DNA of 64,000 nt from Pseudomonas pudica. Its GTDB lineage: Bacteria; Pseudomonadota; Gammaproteobacteria; Pseudomonadales; Pseudomonadaceae. This document shows positions 1 to 8,134 of the stretch, in pieces. Position 1 is the stretch's first letter; the number at the start of each line of letters is the position of its first letter. The position numbers were made by a program, and so were the translations under genes. The stretch lies in the NCBI RefSeq assembly GCF_015680405.1, contig NZ_JADLJS010000030.1, positions 1-64,000 of the forward strand, in the 5' to 3' direction. The notes under the pieces were generated by a model. That model saw only the letters and a program-made list of their open reading frames with translations. It had not been told where the DNA came from and ran no database searches.

Positions 1-72
1 GGGGGCCCGCCCCCCCCCGTTAAACCCCCCCCCCGCCCCCGCCGGGCCAACCCCCCCTCGGGGGCCGGTGCA
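1..72. repeat. Degenerate C/G-homopolymer stretch, probably a corrupted REP element
   Basis: Runs of up to about ten C or G dominate these bases. The surviving non-homopolymer pieces (GTTAAACCC near 19-28 and GGGCCGGTGCAGG at 62-74) match the core and end of the REP elements seen elsewhere in the window, for example near 28950-28979. The most economical reading is a REP copy damaged by base-calling or assembly at a contig edge. It lies immediately downstream of the tadA stop codon, where REPs normally sit. Confidence 0.5.
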
Positions 73-74
73 GG

Positions 75-554
75 TCAAGACTTGGCCCGGCGGGCCTTGA
101 AGAAGTCACTGAGGATCTGCCCGCACTCCTCCGCCAGCACCCCGCCCTCCACCATCACCCGATGGTTCAGGAAGCCCTGCCCGAAGAATTGCCCCTGGCT
201 CTGCACGATCCCCGCCTTGGGCTCCAGCGCGCCATACACCACCCGCATCACCCGCGAATGCACGATCAACCCCGCACACATGCTGCACGGTTCCAGGGTC
301 ACATACAGGGTGCTGCCGGGTAGCCGGTAGTTGCTGGCGGATTTCGCCGCCGCGCGAATGGCCACCATCTCGGCGTGCGCACTGGGGTCACTGTCGATGA
401 TCGGCCGGTTGAAGCCCTGCCCGATCACCTGCCCATGCTGCACCAGTACCGCGCCCACCGGCACCTCGCCCATGGCCGCGCCTTGGGCAGCCAGGGCCAG
501 GGCCAGGCGCATGAATTCCTGATCGCGACTGCGATCGATGATCTGCGGGCGCAT
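75..554 (-). CDS. tadA: tRNA-specific adenosine-34 deaminase TadA
   Basis: Cytosolic zinc deaminase that converts adenosine 34 to inosine in the wobble position of tRNA-Arg(ACG), an essential step in reading CGN codons. The 159-residue protein carries the full cytidine/deoxycytidylate deaminase signature: the zinc ligand and proton shuttle HAE at residues 60-62 and the PCSMC motif with zinc ligands C90 and C93. Length is close to the E. coli enzyme. The ATG at 554 shares one base with the TGA of the upstream multicopper oxidase gene (TGATG), so it is probably translated by re-initiation. A shorter start at an internal Met (residue 15) is possible. Identification is secure from the motifs; the functional link to the oxidase is unexplained. 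Confidence 0.95.
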   Translation of the reverse strand: MRPQIIDRSRDQEFMRLALALAAQGAAMGEVPVGAVLVQHGQVIGQGFNRPIIDSDPSAHAEMVAIRAAAKSASNYRLPGSTLYVTLEPCSMCAGLIVHSRVMRVVYGALEPKAGIVQSQGQFFGQGFLNHRVMVEGGVLAEECGQILSDFFKARRAKS

Positions 555-1936
555 CAGACCACCGCGATCGCGGCCATCAGGCCGGTTTCCATGTGGTCGA
601 TGACATGGCAGTGGAACATCCAGGTGCCCGGGTTATCCGCCACCAGCGCCACCTGGGCGCGCTCGTTCTTGCCCAGCAGGTAGGTATCGGTGAACCACGG
701 CTCCTTGATGTCATGGCGGTTGGAGCCGATCACCTTGAAGCTCATGCCGTGCAGGTGGATCGGGTGCTGGTACTGGGTCATGTTCTTTAGCTCGAAGATG
801 TAGCTCTTGCCCTTCTTCAGCGTGGCAATCGGCCGCTCGGCGCAGGTCTTGTCGGTGATATCCCAGGCTTGGCCGTTGATCTGCCACATGCTCGACGGCC
901 TGTCCTGGTCCGTAGTGACCGAGACTTTCGCCGCCCACTCGAAATTGAAGTTGAGCTTTTCGGCATTCTCCAGGTCAGGCTCGGCGATCGGGTTGGGCGG
1001 TAGCGCCGGCGGCCAGTCGCTCGGCGCGCCGCTGCTGGCCACCGAACGCAGGGTGCCCAGGCGCACGAAACCGTCGCGCAGGGAGATCTCCTCCCCCACT
1101 TCGGGAATACGGATAGCCAGGCAGATACGCATGCCTGGACCGAGCCAGTAGTCATCGTCCAATGGGCGCGGGGTTACCGGGTTGCCGTCCAGGGCATAGA
1201 TTCTTGCTTCGCAGTTGCCCTTGAGATTGATGCGGTAGGTCCAGGTGTTATCGAGGTTCAACAGACGCACACGCACCACCTGGCCGGCCGGCAGCTCGGT
1301 GACCGAATCGGCCTGGCCATTGATGGTGATCAGACGCCCGGCGGTGCCGTTGCGCGCCGCCTCACGCGGGATGCTGAACGGCAACCAGGCGCCCTGCTCG
1401 TCCACGTGCCAGTTCTTCAGGCTGAGCGTGCGCTCATGCTTGAACCCGGTCGGCTCGCGTTCCTCGACGATCAGCGGGCCGACCAGGCCACGGCCCAGCT
1501 CCTCGGAACTGCTGACATGCGGGTGATACCAGTAGCTGCCGGCGTCCGGCACACGGAACTTGTAGTCGAAGTACTCGCCCGGCTTGACCGGCAGTTGAGA
1601 CACATAGGGCACACCGTCCATTTCCAGCGGCAGGCGGATACCGTGCCAGTGGATGGTGGTTTCGACCGGAAGGTGGTTGATGAAACGCACCCGCAGCCAG
1701 GTACCCTGGCGCACGCGCAACTCGGTACCCGGTGCCGACGGGCCAAAGGCCCAGGCCTCGGTCTTGTGCCCGGGCACCAGTTCGACGTCCAGTGGCGCTG
1801 CGATCAGCTCGTAGTCGTGGCCGGCATTGTCGTCTTCGACCTTGCCCAGCCAGTAACGCGCCGCGCCACCGGCGCCCAGGCCAACCACAACCAGGCCGGT
1901 CAGGCCCTTGAGCATTTGTCGACGGGTGAAGGACAT
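554..1936 (-). CDS. Tat-exported multicopper oxidase
   Basis: A 460-residue blue-copper oxidase of the laccase/CueO/SufI superfamily, expected in the periplasm. The N-terminus (FTRRQMLKG followed by a glycine/valine-rich segment to about residue 25) is a twin-arginine signal, as expected for a cofactor-loaded export substrate. All copper-binding motifs are visible: HWH at 96-98, HPH at 138-140, an HPIHLHG motif in the C-terminal cupredoxin domain, and the terminal HCHVIDHMETGLM block (H442, C443, H444, H448, M454) that gives the type 1 site and part of the trinuclear cluster. A methionine-rich insert like that of CueO is not obvious, so copper detoxification is only one option; general phenol or metal oxidation is equally possible. 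It is the upstream partner of tadA. Confidence 0.9.
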   Translation of the reverse strand: MSFTRRQMLKGLTGLVVVGLGAGGAARYWLGKVEDDNAGHDYELIAAPLDVELVPGHKTEAWAFGPSAPGTELRVRQGTWLRVRFINHLPVETTIHWHGIRLPLEMDGVPYVSQLPVKPGEYFDYKFRVPDAGSYWYHPHVSSSEELGRGLVGPLIVEEREPTGFKHERTLSLKNWHVDEQGAWLPFSIPREAARNGTAGRLITINGQADSVTELPAGQVVRVRLLNLDNTWTYRINLKGNCEARIYALDGNPVTPRPLDDDYWLGPGMRICLAIRIPEVGEEISLRDGFVRLGTLRSVASSGAPSDWPPALPPNPIAEPDLENAEKLNFNFEWAAKVSVTTDQDRPSSMWQINGQAWDITDKTCAERPIATLKKGKSYIFELKNMTQYQHPIHLHGMSFKVIGSNRHDIKEPWFTDTYLLGKNERAQVALVADNPGTWMFHCHVIDHMETGLMAAIAVV

Positions 1937-2025
1937 CGGTGCGGGTACCTCGTGTTCTGCGCAATCAAGCTGCCAGCATGGCTGGCGATGAAGGGCGAAT
2001 ACGATACACCTGCAAATGGGAAATA

Positions 2026-3498
2026 TTAAGTGAAGTCTCTTTGGATGCTGCCCGCAGCCTTGCTATCGCAAGTGCTGCCTGGAGCCAGACAAAGGTCATT
2101 GAACCACTGCTGGTCACCAGCGGACGGCACGCGCAAGGCGGCCTGCAGCAATTGCGGGTCGAGCAGGATGTCCAGGTTGCTCAGGCGCGTGGCGAGGTCG
2201 GGGTGCGTATCGAACGGATGGGTAGTGGCCAGCCCCAGCACTTCCTCGCCCAGTTGCAACGGCGTGCCTTGCAGGTGCGCTGCCAGCGCCTGCAAAAGGT
2301 TGCTGCCACCGTGTGCGACCAACAAGCCGTCGATCACCCGACCCAGGGCAATCACCCGTAACAGCGCCTGTACGAACAGCTTCGGGCCAGCGACCTCGGC
2401 ACCTGCCCGATCAGCCAGCAATTCCTGTGCACGCCCCCAGTGATGAACCGCAAGCTGGAAATGGTGCAAGAACTGCCCGGCCAGCCACAAGGTGGGCCGA
2501 ACCACCCAGCGCGGAGCATCCTCGTCGCCGACCATGGCCGAATAATGCGCGCACATCAGGCTGAAACGAGCACTGGTTTCGCTGCCCCGCTCCGTATCAC
2601 GGCGCCTGAAATGGCCCAGTTCGTGACCGATGATCGAGGCCGCCTCGGCCTGGCTCAAGGCGGCCAGGCAAGGTAGAGGCAGATACAACGTGCGCCCCCT
2701 GAGGACCTGCCCACCGGGCTGCAGCAGGATCGGAACGCTGGTGACGAAAAAACCTTGGTCAAGGCCGACCACGATATGGTCCGGGACAGGCGCGTGCAGT
2801 TGTGTTGCCAAGGTCTCGATCCACTGCCACACCGCTGGCGTCGCCTGCCTGCCTAGCGGGCGGGCGAGAAAACTGGCGGTTGGAGACTGCATCAGCGGCC
2901 AGTGCCGACGCATTCGCCAGACCTGGCGAACACACACAACCAGGACTGAGGCCAGCGGCAGCACCACGACCAGCACCGTCATGCCGCCCTGCGCTGCGCG
3001 GCTTGCTCCGGAACTGGCCTCATAGAGCAGCAACAGGCACAGTGAACCGGCAAGCATGACCATGTAGAGACTCAAGCAACAGCCCAGAGCCTGCCAGTTG
3101 GCCATCATGCGTTCATAAAGATAGGCCGCAGAGCGCAGCGCCCGCCAGGCGTCCAACTTCAGCTTGAGCCAGGCCCAGAGGCCTGCCAGCAAAGCGGCCA
3201 CTGCCAGCCAGCAGCTCATACTGGCCATCACCTTGCGTACGCTTACCCAGTGGCGATCCGCATTGAGCAGGTCCAGTTGGCGCTGCAGGGCCTGCCGCGT
3301 ATCGACATGCCTGGCAAGCTCCTTGCGGGCTTCCCACGGCAATTGCCGTAGCAACGTCTCACTGGGGGCAGCCAGCCATTGCCGTATGGTCCGGGCCTGA
3401 TCCTGCGCCGTGTCAGCCCGCCAGTACTGCACTTTACCCCAGCCAAACAGCACAAGAGGCAACAGCAGCAGGATCAGGCCCCAACCGAAGCGCTTCAT
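2026..3498 (-). CDS. Membrane-anchored M48-family zinc metallopeptidase
   Basis: A 490-residue membrane protein with predicted helices near residues 4-20, 93-110, 138-158 and 172-190, and a zinc protease domain after them. The catalytic HELGH is at 292-296 and a third ligand is likely E359 in the QELLADRAG segment, the usual M48 (HtpX/Ste24-like) arrangement. The ATG at 3498 was chosen because it begins directly with a hydrophobic anchor (MKRFGWG then a leucine-rich stretch); the open frame extends further upstream, but that part overlaps the preceding gene and reads as non-membrane, arginine/tryptophan-rich shadow sequence. It is last in a four-gene run with two related membrane proteins and one secreted protein. 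HtpX-like quality control or processing of an envelope substrate is inferred; the substrate is unknown. Confidence 0.8.
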   Translation of the reverse strand: MKRFGWGLILLLLPLVLFGWGKVQYWRADTAQDQARTIRQWLAAPSETLLRQLPWEARKELARHVDTRQALQRQLDLLNADRHWVSVRKVMASMSCWLAVAALLAGLWAWLKLKLDAWRALRSAAYLYERMMANWQALGCCLSLYMVMLAGSLCLLLLYEASSGASRAAQGGMTVLVVVLPLASVLVVCVRQVWRMRRHWPLMQSPTASFLARPLGRQATPAVWQWIETLATQLHAPVPDHIVVGLDQGFFVTSVPILLQPGGQVLRGRTLYLPLPCLAALSQAEAASIIGHELGHFRRRDTERGSETSARFSLMCAHYSAMVGDEDAPRWVVRPTLWLAGQFLHHFQLAVHHWGRAQELLADRAGAEVAGPKLFVQALLRVIALGRVIDGLLVAHGGSNLLQALAAHLQGTPLQLGEEVLGLATTHPFDTHPDLATRLSNLDILLDPQLLQAALRVPSAGDQQWFNDLCLAPGSTCDSKAAGSIQRDFT

Positions 3499-3529
3499 TG
3501 CCCCAGAGCGCCAATGGTCACGATCAGGC

Positions 3530-4195
3530 TCATCTGGCCGCTTCACCCAGACGCGCCACACCCGGAAACAGCTGCGCCAACGTACGCCTGGCCTGGGCCG
3601 CTTGCACATAGGCATAAAGCAGATCCACCAGTTCCTGCAGGCCAAGGCGGCGCCCGGCCACGACGGGCGTGCAAAACCAAAGCCTGACGCGCAAGCCGCC
3701 CGCGACGACCACCGCGTCAGGCGAGGCCAGCGCCCTGAAACAGGCCGGTGCCAGTACTGGTGCATGGCTGAACGCCGACACGGTAAAGATCAGCCGGGTA
3801 GTGAAGTAACCCTGCTCGACCTCGAAGCCGTCGAAGGCGTGCAGTGGGGTCGGCGCCTGCGCGTTGGCGAAGCACAGGGTATCTGGTGTCACGCTCAGCA
3901 CCCGCTTGCCGTGCCGGCGGTATAGCACGACGGCACAGGCCAGCCCCACCACCCCGACGCCGGCCAGGCCGAGGCCGAAACCAGACATCAGCCAGATGAC
4001 ACCGCTGCTGGCACTGTGACTGAACCGCACCGCCAGAGCGGTCAGCCATATGCCCAGCGCGCCGAACAACAGGCCAATCACAGCACATGCCAGCGCCTTG
4101 CCGAGCGAATGCTCCAGCAGTACGAAGCTGTCGGTGGGGCCATCAGCCTGAGCCTGCAGGTACGCGAGGTGGGCTTCGCGTTCGCCGTTATCCAT
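3530..4195 (-). CDS. Uncharacterised membrane protein, paralogue of the next upstream gene
   Basis: Not recognised as a named family. The 221-residue protein has a polar N-terminus, two hydrophobic segments at roughly residues 36-57 and 64-91, then a beta-rich soluble domain. Its C-terminus reads GRRLGLQELVDLLYAYVQAA, which matches GRKLGNEEVLALLAAYRDAA of the neighbouring 4188-4853 product in position and sequence (about half of 29 positions identical). The two are therefore probably a tandem duplication. The hairpin-plus-beta layout recalls bacterial PH-like (bPH2) proteins, an inference from shape only. The ATG at 4195 overlaps the previous stop by 8 bases; an upstream in-frame start at 4237 would overlap more. 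It is followed after 31 bases by the M48 protease gene. Confidence 0.7.
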   Translation of the reverse strand: MDNGEREAHLAYLQAQADGPTDSFVLLEHSLGKALACAVIGLLFGALGIWLTALAVRFSHSASSGVIWLMSGFGLGLAGVGVVGLACAVVLYRRHGKRVLSVTPDTLCFANAQAPTPLHAFDGFEVEQGYFTTRLIFTVSAFSHAPVLAPACFRALASPDAVVVAGGLRVRLWFCTPVVAGRRLGLQELVDLLYAYVQAAQARRTLAQLFPGVARLGEAAR

Positions 4196-4853
4196 CGTTC
4201 TGCAACAGATCCAGTTGCCGTTGCGCATGTGCCGCATCGCGGTAGGCTGCCAGCAGCGCGAGCACTTCCTCGTTCCCCAGCTTGCGTCCGTTGCTGGCCA
4301 GGCCTGCGGACATGATGCGGATCTGCGGTCGCGGTTTCTTCAACACCATGGCCTGGTTACCGAAGAACTGCAGTTTCACCACATGATGCTTTGGCAGGAC
4401 GGCTTCGCTGCTCATTTCCAGCGTCTGCACCATGACCAGCCCTTCATCCTTGACCGAAACGTCTTCCACTTCCGCCAGGTCTACCGGTGCATCCAGCGTA
4501 TCGACGAACAACTGCCGACGGGTCAGGCGCATGAATACCTGGGTACCGGCATTACGGTGTTGCCAGGTCACCGCCGCTGCAATCAAGGTTATGAAGACAC
4601 CGGCTGCAACCGCCCCCAAGCGTTCAGGGTTGAATGTCACGGCCGTGATGATCAGTGAACCCAGCAACAATACTGGCCCCCAGACCCGGTAACGCCGGGA
4701 GTTGGTGAACTCGCTCTGCTCGGGCACGCGCTCGATCACTTGCTTGAGCTCAGCGATCACTCGGTCGCGCTGGGCGGCACGGCTTTGCTCATAGTCCTGA
4801 CCGAGCGAGCCAGACAGTTCGGACAGCGGGTCGTTGAAATCGCCCATGGTCAT
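4188..4853 (-). CDS. Uncharacterised membrane protein with C-terminal GRxLG motif
   Basis: Unknown function. The 221-residue product has a charged N-terminal half with a short coiled-coil-like stretch (about 20-45), two predicted membrane helices at about 60-74 and 80-96, and a C-terminal domain containing alternating beta-type segments (RLTRRQLFVDTL, VVKLQFFGN) before the GRKLGNEEV helix shared with the downstream gene product. Start and preceding stop overlap as ATGA (4850-4853), a classic coupled arrangement; another Met two codons on is also possible. Together with 4850-5296, 3530-4195 and the M48 peptidase gene it forms one transcription unit. A regulator or substrate adaptor for the protease would fit the layout, but nothing in the sequence proves this. 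Confidence 0.7.
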   Translation of the reverse strand: MTMGDFNDPLSELSGSLGQDYEQSRAAQRDRVIAELKQVIERVPEQSEFTNSRRYRVWGPVLLLGSLIITAVTFNPERLGAVAAGVFITLIAAAVTWQHRNAGTQVFMRLTRRQLFVDTLDAPVDLAEVEDVSVKDEGLVMVQTLEMSSEAVLPKHHVVKLQFFGNQAMVLKKPRPQIRIMSAGLASNGRKLGNEEVLALLAAYRDAAHAQRQLDLLQNDG

Positions 4854-5296
4854 TGCGCCTCCGTGTTCTGTGCTGCCAGGTAATCGGTAAGGAATGCCTG
4901 GGCATTGCCCTGATGCGACAGCCCTTCCGAATAGCCGACCTGCATTGCCTGAGCCTCACCCGGCAGATACAGTTCGCCGCCCCAGTTGCCCTGGATGATC
5001 AGCACAACGTATTTCTTGCCATCCACGGTGGTGGAGTAACGGGTATCCCTGCTGGTTTTCTCCACCTGCATTTTCTGGATGCGCATGTTCCAGTCGTGAT
5101 CGACGCCCTCGATTTGTACCAGCGCTTCGTTGGCGGCGCGTTCACCGATGCGCAGCGTCCACACCTTGGCACCTTGCGCCCCCATGTAGGCAACTACCTG
5201 GTCAGCCACTTCCGGCCGTTCTTCAGCGTGAACCTGGCCCAGCCACAGGCTGAGCGCAGCCACCAGAAGGGCAGTCCATTTGCGATAAGCGAGCAT
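4850..5296 (-). CDS. Secreted hypothetical protein, first gene of the M48 operon
   Basis: Unrecognised 148-residue protein with a clear Sec signal peptide (MLAYRKW, a leucine/alanine-rich core, then likely cleavage after HAE around residue 27). The mature part is small and mixed, with the segment GKKYVVLIIQGNWGGELYLP as a probable beta hairpin. No cysteines remain in the mature chain, so it is not a lipoprotein or disulphide protein. The ATG at 5296 has an AGGATG-type ribosome binding site and removes a non-signal-like upstream extension present in the open frame. Its stop overlaps the next start by four bases. A periplasmic partner or substrate of the membrane protease is a plausible role, by context only. 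Confidence 0.7.
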   Translation of the reverse strand: MLAYRKWTALLVAALSLWLGQVHAEERPEVADQVVAYMGAQGAKVWTLRIGERAANEALVQIEGVDHDWNMRIQKMQVEKTSRDTRYSTTVDGKKYVVLIIQGNWGGELYLPGEAQAMQVGYSEGLSHQGNAQAFLTDYLAAQNTEAQ

Positions 5297-5473
5297 GTCT
5301 TTTCCATCCTGAATCGGAACAAACGCCCATTGAAATAAGCCTGGCCCGTCTAGCCAACCCCGCTGACCGGTTCGCACAACAGACAGCACCGTGCGCACAA
5401 TGGCTGTCGCTGAAAATGTGCACGCGTTACCATTTCCGGCCATGCCGCCCTCAGCCAAGGATGCCTAGCGCAC

Positions 5474-6418
5474 ATGCGATCGATCAGCCCCTACCTCGAC
5501 ACCGACTTTTCATTCGATAGCCCCGGGTCACTCGCCGAGGCCGGTGTACTGGACGCGAGCAGCGCGCGGGTGATGGGCAGCGCGTCCGGCCACTATCGGG
5601 CGCAGACGGTACACGACGGGTTGCAGTACTTCGATTGCAACCTGCAATTTCCGGAGCCGCTGAGAATCGACAAGGTGCTGCCGCAAAGCCTGTGCATCGT
5701 GCAGGTGTTCGACGGGGCGTGGCAGCACACGGTGGACGGAAGGCTCAACAGTTATGCCCCAGGCCAATTGCACATGCTGGGCCTTGGTGAAAGCCTGGAA
5801 GCGCAGGACCAATTGCCCGCCAACAGTCACGCCCGCATGGCCGGGGTACGTATTGCTGGCGATTACCTGCACGAGCTGGCCCGGGACGACGCGCAGTTGA
5901 AGCCTCTGCTGGCGCTGGTCGCCGATGGCATGCGCTTCGACCAGTTGCCGCAGTGCCCAGCGGTGAGCCGCCTGTTCCAGCAGCTCTATCTGTCGCCCTA
6001 CACCGGCGGGCTCAGGCGCCTGCATTGCGAGAGCCTGAGCCTGGCCATCGTGCTGGAGCTGGCCAGCCACCTGATCGGGCACAGGTCTGTCGAGAAGATT
6101 CAGGACCGGGGGCGCCGCGATCTGGCCGTTGAAACGCGCCGCCAGCTCGACGAAAACCTGAACGCCCCGCCCACTGCTGCCGCCCTCGCTCGCCAATTGG
6201 GGGTGAGCGAAACTACCATGCGCCGCGCATTCAGCCACGAGTATGGCCGGTCGCTCCTGCAATACGTTCGGCAACAAAGAATGGAACTGGCCCGCGCCCT
6301 TCTGCTGGAGCGTCGATGGCAGGTATCGCAGGTTGCCTACCATGTTGGCTACGCCAACCCTGCCAACTTCTGCCATGCCTACAAGGCGTATTTCGGGCAT
6401 TCTCCCGGGGCCGAGTAG
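5474..6418 (+). CDS. AraC-family transcriptional regulator
   Basis: A 314-residue DNA-binding regulator. The last ~95 residues hold the two helix-turn-helix units of the AraC/XylS family: the first around ALARQLGVSETTMRRAFSHE and the second around VSQVAYHVGYANPANFCHAY with the typical GY-x-NPANFCHAYKAYFG signature. The N-terminal ~200 residues resemble the sensing domain of the PchR/siderophore-type group (a single-domain beta fold with no named motif), so the ligand cannot be given. It is divergent from the secreted-protein/M48 operon with 177 bases between the starts, making that operon a reasonable target. It converges on guaA and shares a bidirectional terminator with it. Confidence 0.85.
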   Translation: MRSISPYLDTDFSFDSPGSLAEAGVLDASSARVMGSASGHYRAQTVHDGLQYFDCNLQFPEPLRIDKVLPQSLCIVQVFDGAWQHTVDGRLNSYAPGQLHMLGLGESLEAQDQLPANSHARMAGVRIAGDYLHELARDDAQLKPLLALVADGMRFDQLPQCPAVSRLFQQLYLSPYTGGLRRLHCESLSLAIVLELASHLIGHRSVEKIQDRGRRDLAVETRRQLDENLNAPPTAAALARQLGVSETTMRRAFSHEYGRSLLQYVRQQRMELARALLLERRWQVSQVAYHVGYANPANFCHAYKAYFGHSPGAE

Positions 6419-6427
6419 GGCTTGGCC

Positions 6428-6459
6428 AAAAAAAACGGGCCTGCAATGCAGGCCCGTTT
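6428..6459. terminator. Bidirectional intrinsic terminator between the AraC gene and guaA
   Basis: An 11-bp stem (6434-6444 with 6448-6458) with a three-base loop is flanked by an A-run on the left and T-residues on the right, so it can stop transcripts from both the convergent regulator and guaA. Confidence 0.8.
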
Positions 6460-6478
6460 CATTAACCGCGAGGCGGGA

Positions 6479-8056
6479 TCATTCCCACTCGATGGTCGCT
6501 GGCGGCTTGCTCGACACGTCGTAGGTAACGCGCGAGATACCGTCGATTTCGTTGATGATACGGCCGCTGACGGTTTCCAGCAGTTCGTACGGCAGGTGCG
6601 CCCAACGTGCGGTCATGAAGTCCACGGTCTCGACGGCACGCAGTGCCACGACCCAGGCGTAGCGACGGCCGTCGCCAACAACGCCAACCGACTTGACCGG
6701 CTGGAACACCACGAATGCCTGGCTGGTCTTGTGGTACCAGTCGGCCTTGCGCAGCTCTTCGATGAAGATGTGGTCGGCACGACGCAGGATGTCGGCGTAT
6801 TCCTTCTTCACTTCACCGAGGATACGCACGCCCAGGCCCGGGCCCGGGAAGGGGTGGCGGTAGACCATGTCGTACGGCAGGCCCAGCTCCAGGCCGATCT
6901 TGCGCACTTCGTCCTTGAACAGTTCACGCAGCGGCTCGACCAGCTTGAGGTTCATTTCCTCCGGAAGGCCACCGACGTTGTGGTGCGACTTGATCACGTG
7001 GGCCTTGCCGCTTTTCGCACCGGCCGATTCGATCACGTCCGGGTAAATGGTGCCTTGGGCGAGGAACTGGATATTTTCCAGCTTGCTGGCTTCGGCATCG
7101 AACACGTCGATGAAGGTGCGGCCGATGATCTTGCGCTTCTTCTCCGGGTCGGCTTCGCCGGCCAGGTTGTCGAGGAACTGCTTTTCAGCGTCGGCGCGGA
7201 TGACCTTGACGCCCATGTTCTCCTTGAACATGGCCATCACCTGGTCGCCTTCGTGCAGGCGCAGCAGGCCGTTGTCGACGAATACGCAGGTCAGCTGGTC
7301 GCCGATGGCGCGGTGCAGCAGTGCGGCAACGACGGAGCTGTCGACACCGCCGGACAGGCCCAGCAAAACGTTGGCCGAACCGACCTGCTCACGCACCTGG
7401 GCAATGGCGTCTTCGACGATGTTGGACGGAGTCCACAGGGCTTCACAGCCGCAGATGTCCTGCACGAAGCGGGACAGGATGCGACCGCCCTGCTTGGTGT
7501 GGGTCACTTCCGGATGGAACTGCACGCCGTAGTAGCCGCGCGCGTCGTCGAACATGCCGGCGATCGGGCAGCTCGGGGTGCTGGCCAGCACGTGGAAGTT
7601 GCCCGGCATCTGGGTGACCTTGTCGCCGTGGCTCATCCACACGTCCAGGCCCAGCACGCCGTCGGCGTCGATGTGGTCTTCGATGCCGTCGAGCAGGCGG
7701 CTCTTGCCGACCACGTCCACGCGGGCATAACCGAATTCACGCAGGTCGGAACCTTCGACCTTGCCGCCCATCTGCTCGGCCATGGTCTGCATGCCGTAGC
7801 AGATGCCCAGCACTGGTACGTTCAGGTCGAACACTGCCTGCGGGGCGCGCGGGCTGTTGGCTTCGTGGACCGACTCGGGGCCGCCGGCGAGGATGATGCC
7901 GCGCGGGTTGAATTCGCGGATCGCTTCATCGTCCATGTCGAACGGGTGCAGCTCGCAGTACACGCCGATTTCGCGCACGCGGCGGGCGATCAGCTGGGTG
8001 TACTGGGAACCGAAATCGAGGATCAGGATGCGGTGAGCGTGAATGTCGAGGGCCAT
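6479..8056 (-). CDS. guaA: GMP synthase (glutamine-hydrolysing)
   Basis: Converts XMP, ATP and glutamine to GMP, the last step of guanine nucleotide synthesis. The 525-residue protein has an N-terminal class I glutamine amidotransferase domain with the catalytic triad C86 (GICYG), H181 and E183 (FHPEV), at the same numbers as in E. coli. It is followed by the ATP pyrophosphatase domain with the PP-loop SGGVDSS at 235-241 and the C-terminal dimerisation domain ending in PATIEWE, the normal family terminus. It lies 78 bases downstream of guaB in the conserved guaBA order. The gap holds a perfect 24-base palindrome. Confidence 0.98.
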   Translation of the reverse strand: MALDIHAHRILILDFGSQYTQLIARRVREIGVYCELHPFDMDDEAIREFNPRGIILAGGPESVHEANSPRAPQAVFDLNVPVLGICYGMQTMAEQMGGKVEGSDLREFGYARVDVVGKSRLLDGIEDHIDADGVLGLDVWMSHGDKVTQMPGNFHVLASTPSCPIAGMFDDARGYYGVQFHPEVTHTKQGGRILSRFVQDICGCEALWTPSNIVEDAIAQVREQVGSANVLLGLSGGVDSSVVAALLHRAIGDQLTCVFVDNGLLRLHEGDQVMAMFKENMGVKVIRADAEKQFLDNLAGEADPEKKRKIIGRTFIDVFDAEASKLENIQFLAQGTIYPDVIESAGAKSGKAHVIKSHHNVGGLPEEMNLKLVEPLRELFKDEVRKIGLELGLPYDMVYRHPFPGPGLGVRILGEVKKEYADILRRADHIFIEELRKADWYHKTSQAFVVFQPVKSVGVVGDGRRYAWVVALRAVETVDFMTARWAHLPYELLETVSGRIINEIDGISRVTYDVSSKPPATIEWE

Positions 8057-8089
8057 GACTCAATCTCGTCAGTGGAAATCGGAAACGAC

Positions 8090-8113
8090 GCGGGGCTGTC
8101 ATGACAGCCCCGC
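8090..8113. repeat. Perfect 24-base palindrome between guaB and guaA
   Basis: The arms GCGGGGCTGTCA and TGACAGCCCCGC are exact reverse complements with no spacer, so RNA would form a 10-bp stem with a four-base loop. No U-tract follows on the gua strand, so it is not a standard terminator. It could be an RNA processing or stabilising hairpin that sets guaB/guaA ratios, or a DNA operator. Confidence 0.6.
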
Positions 8114-8134
8114 ATGCTTGTATTGCTTGAAGCC

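Noticed and set aside
6422..8104. 560-codon open frame antisense to guaA
   Set aside because: It mirrors the codon structure of guaA, has histidine/valine-rich shadow composition and no ribosome binding site; such frames are common opposite GC-rich genes.
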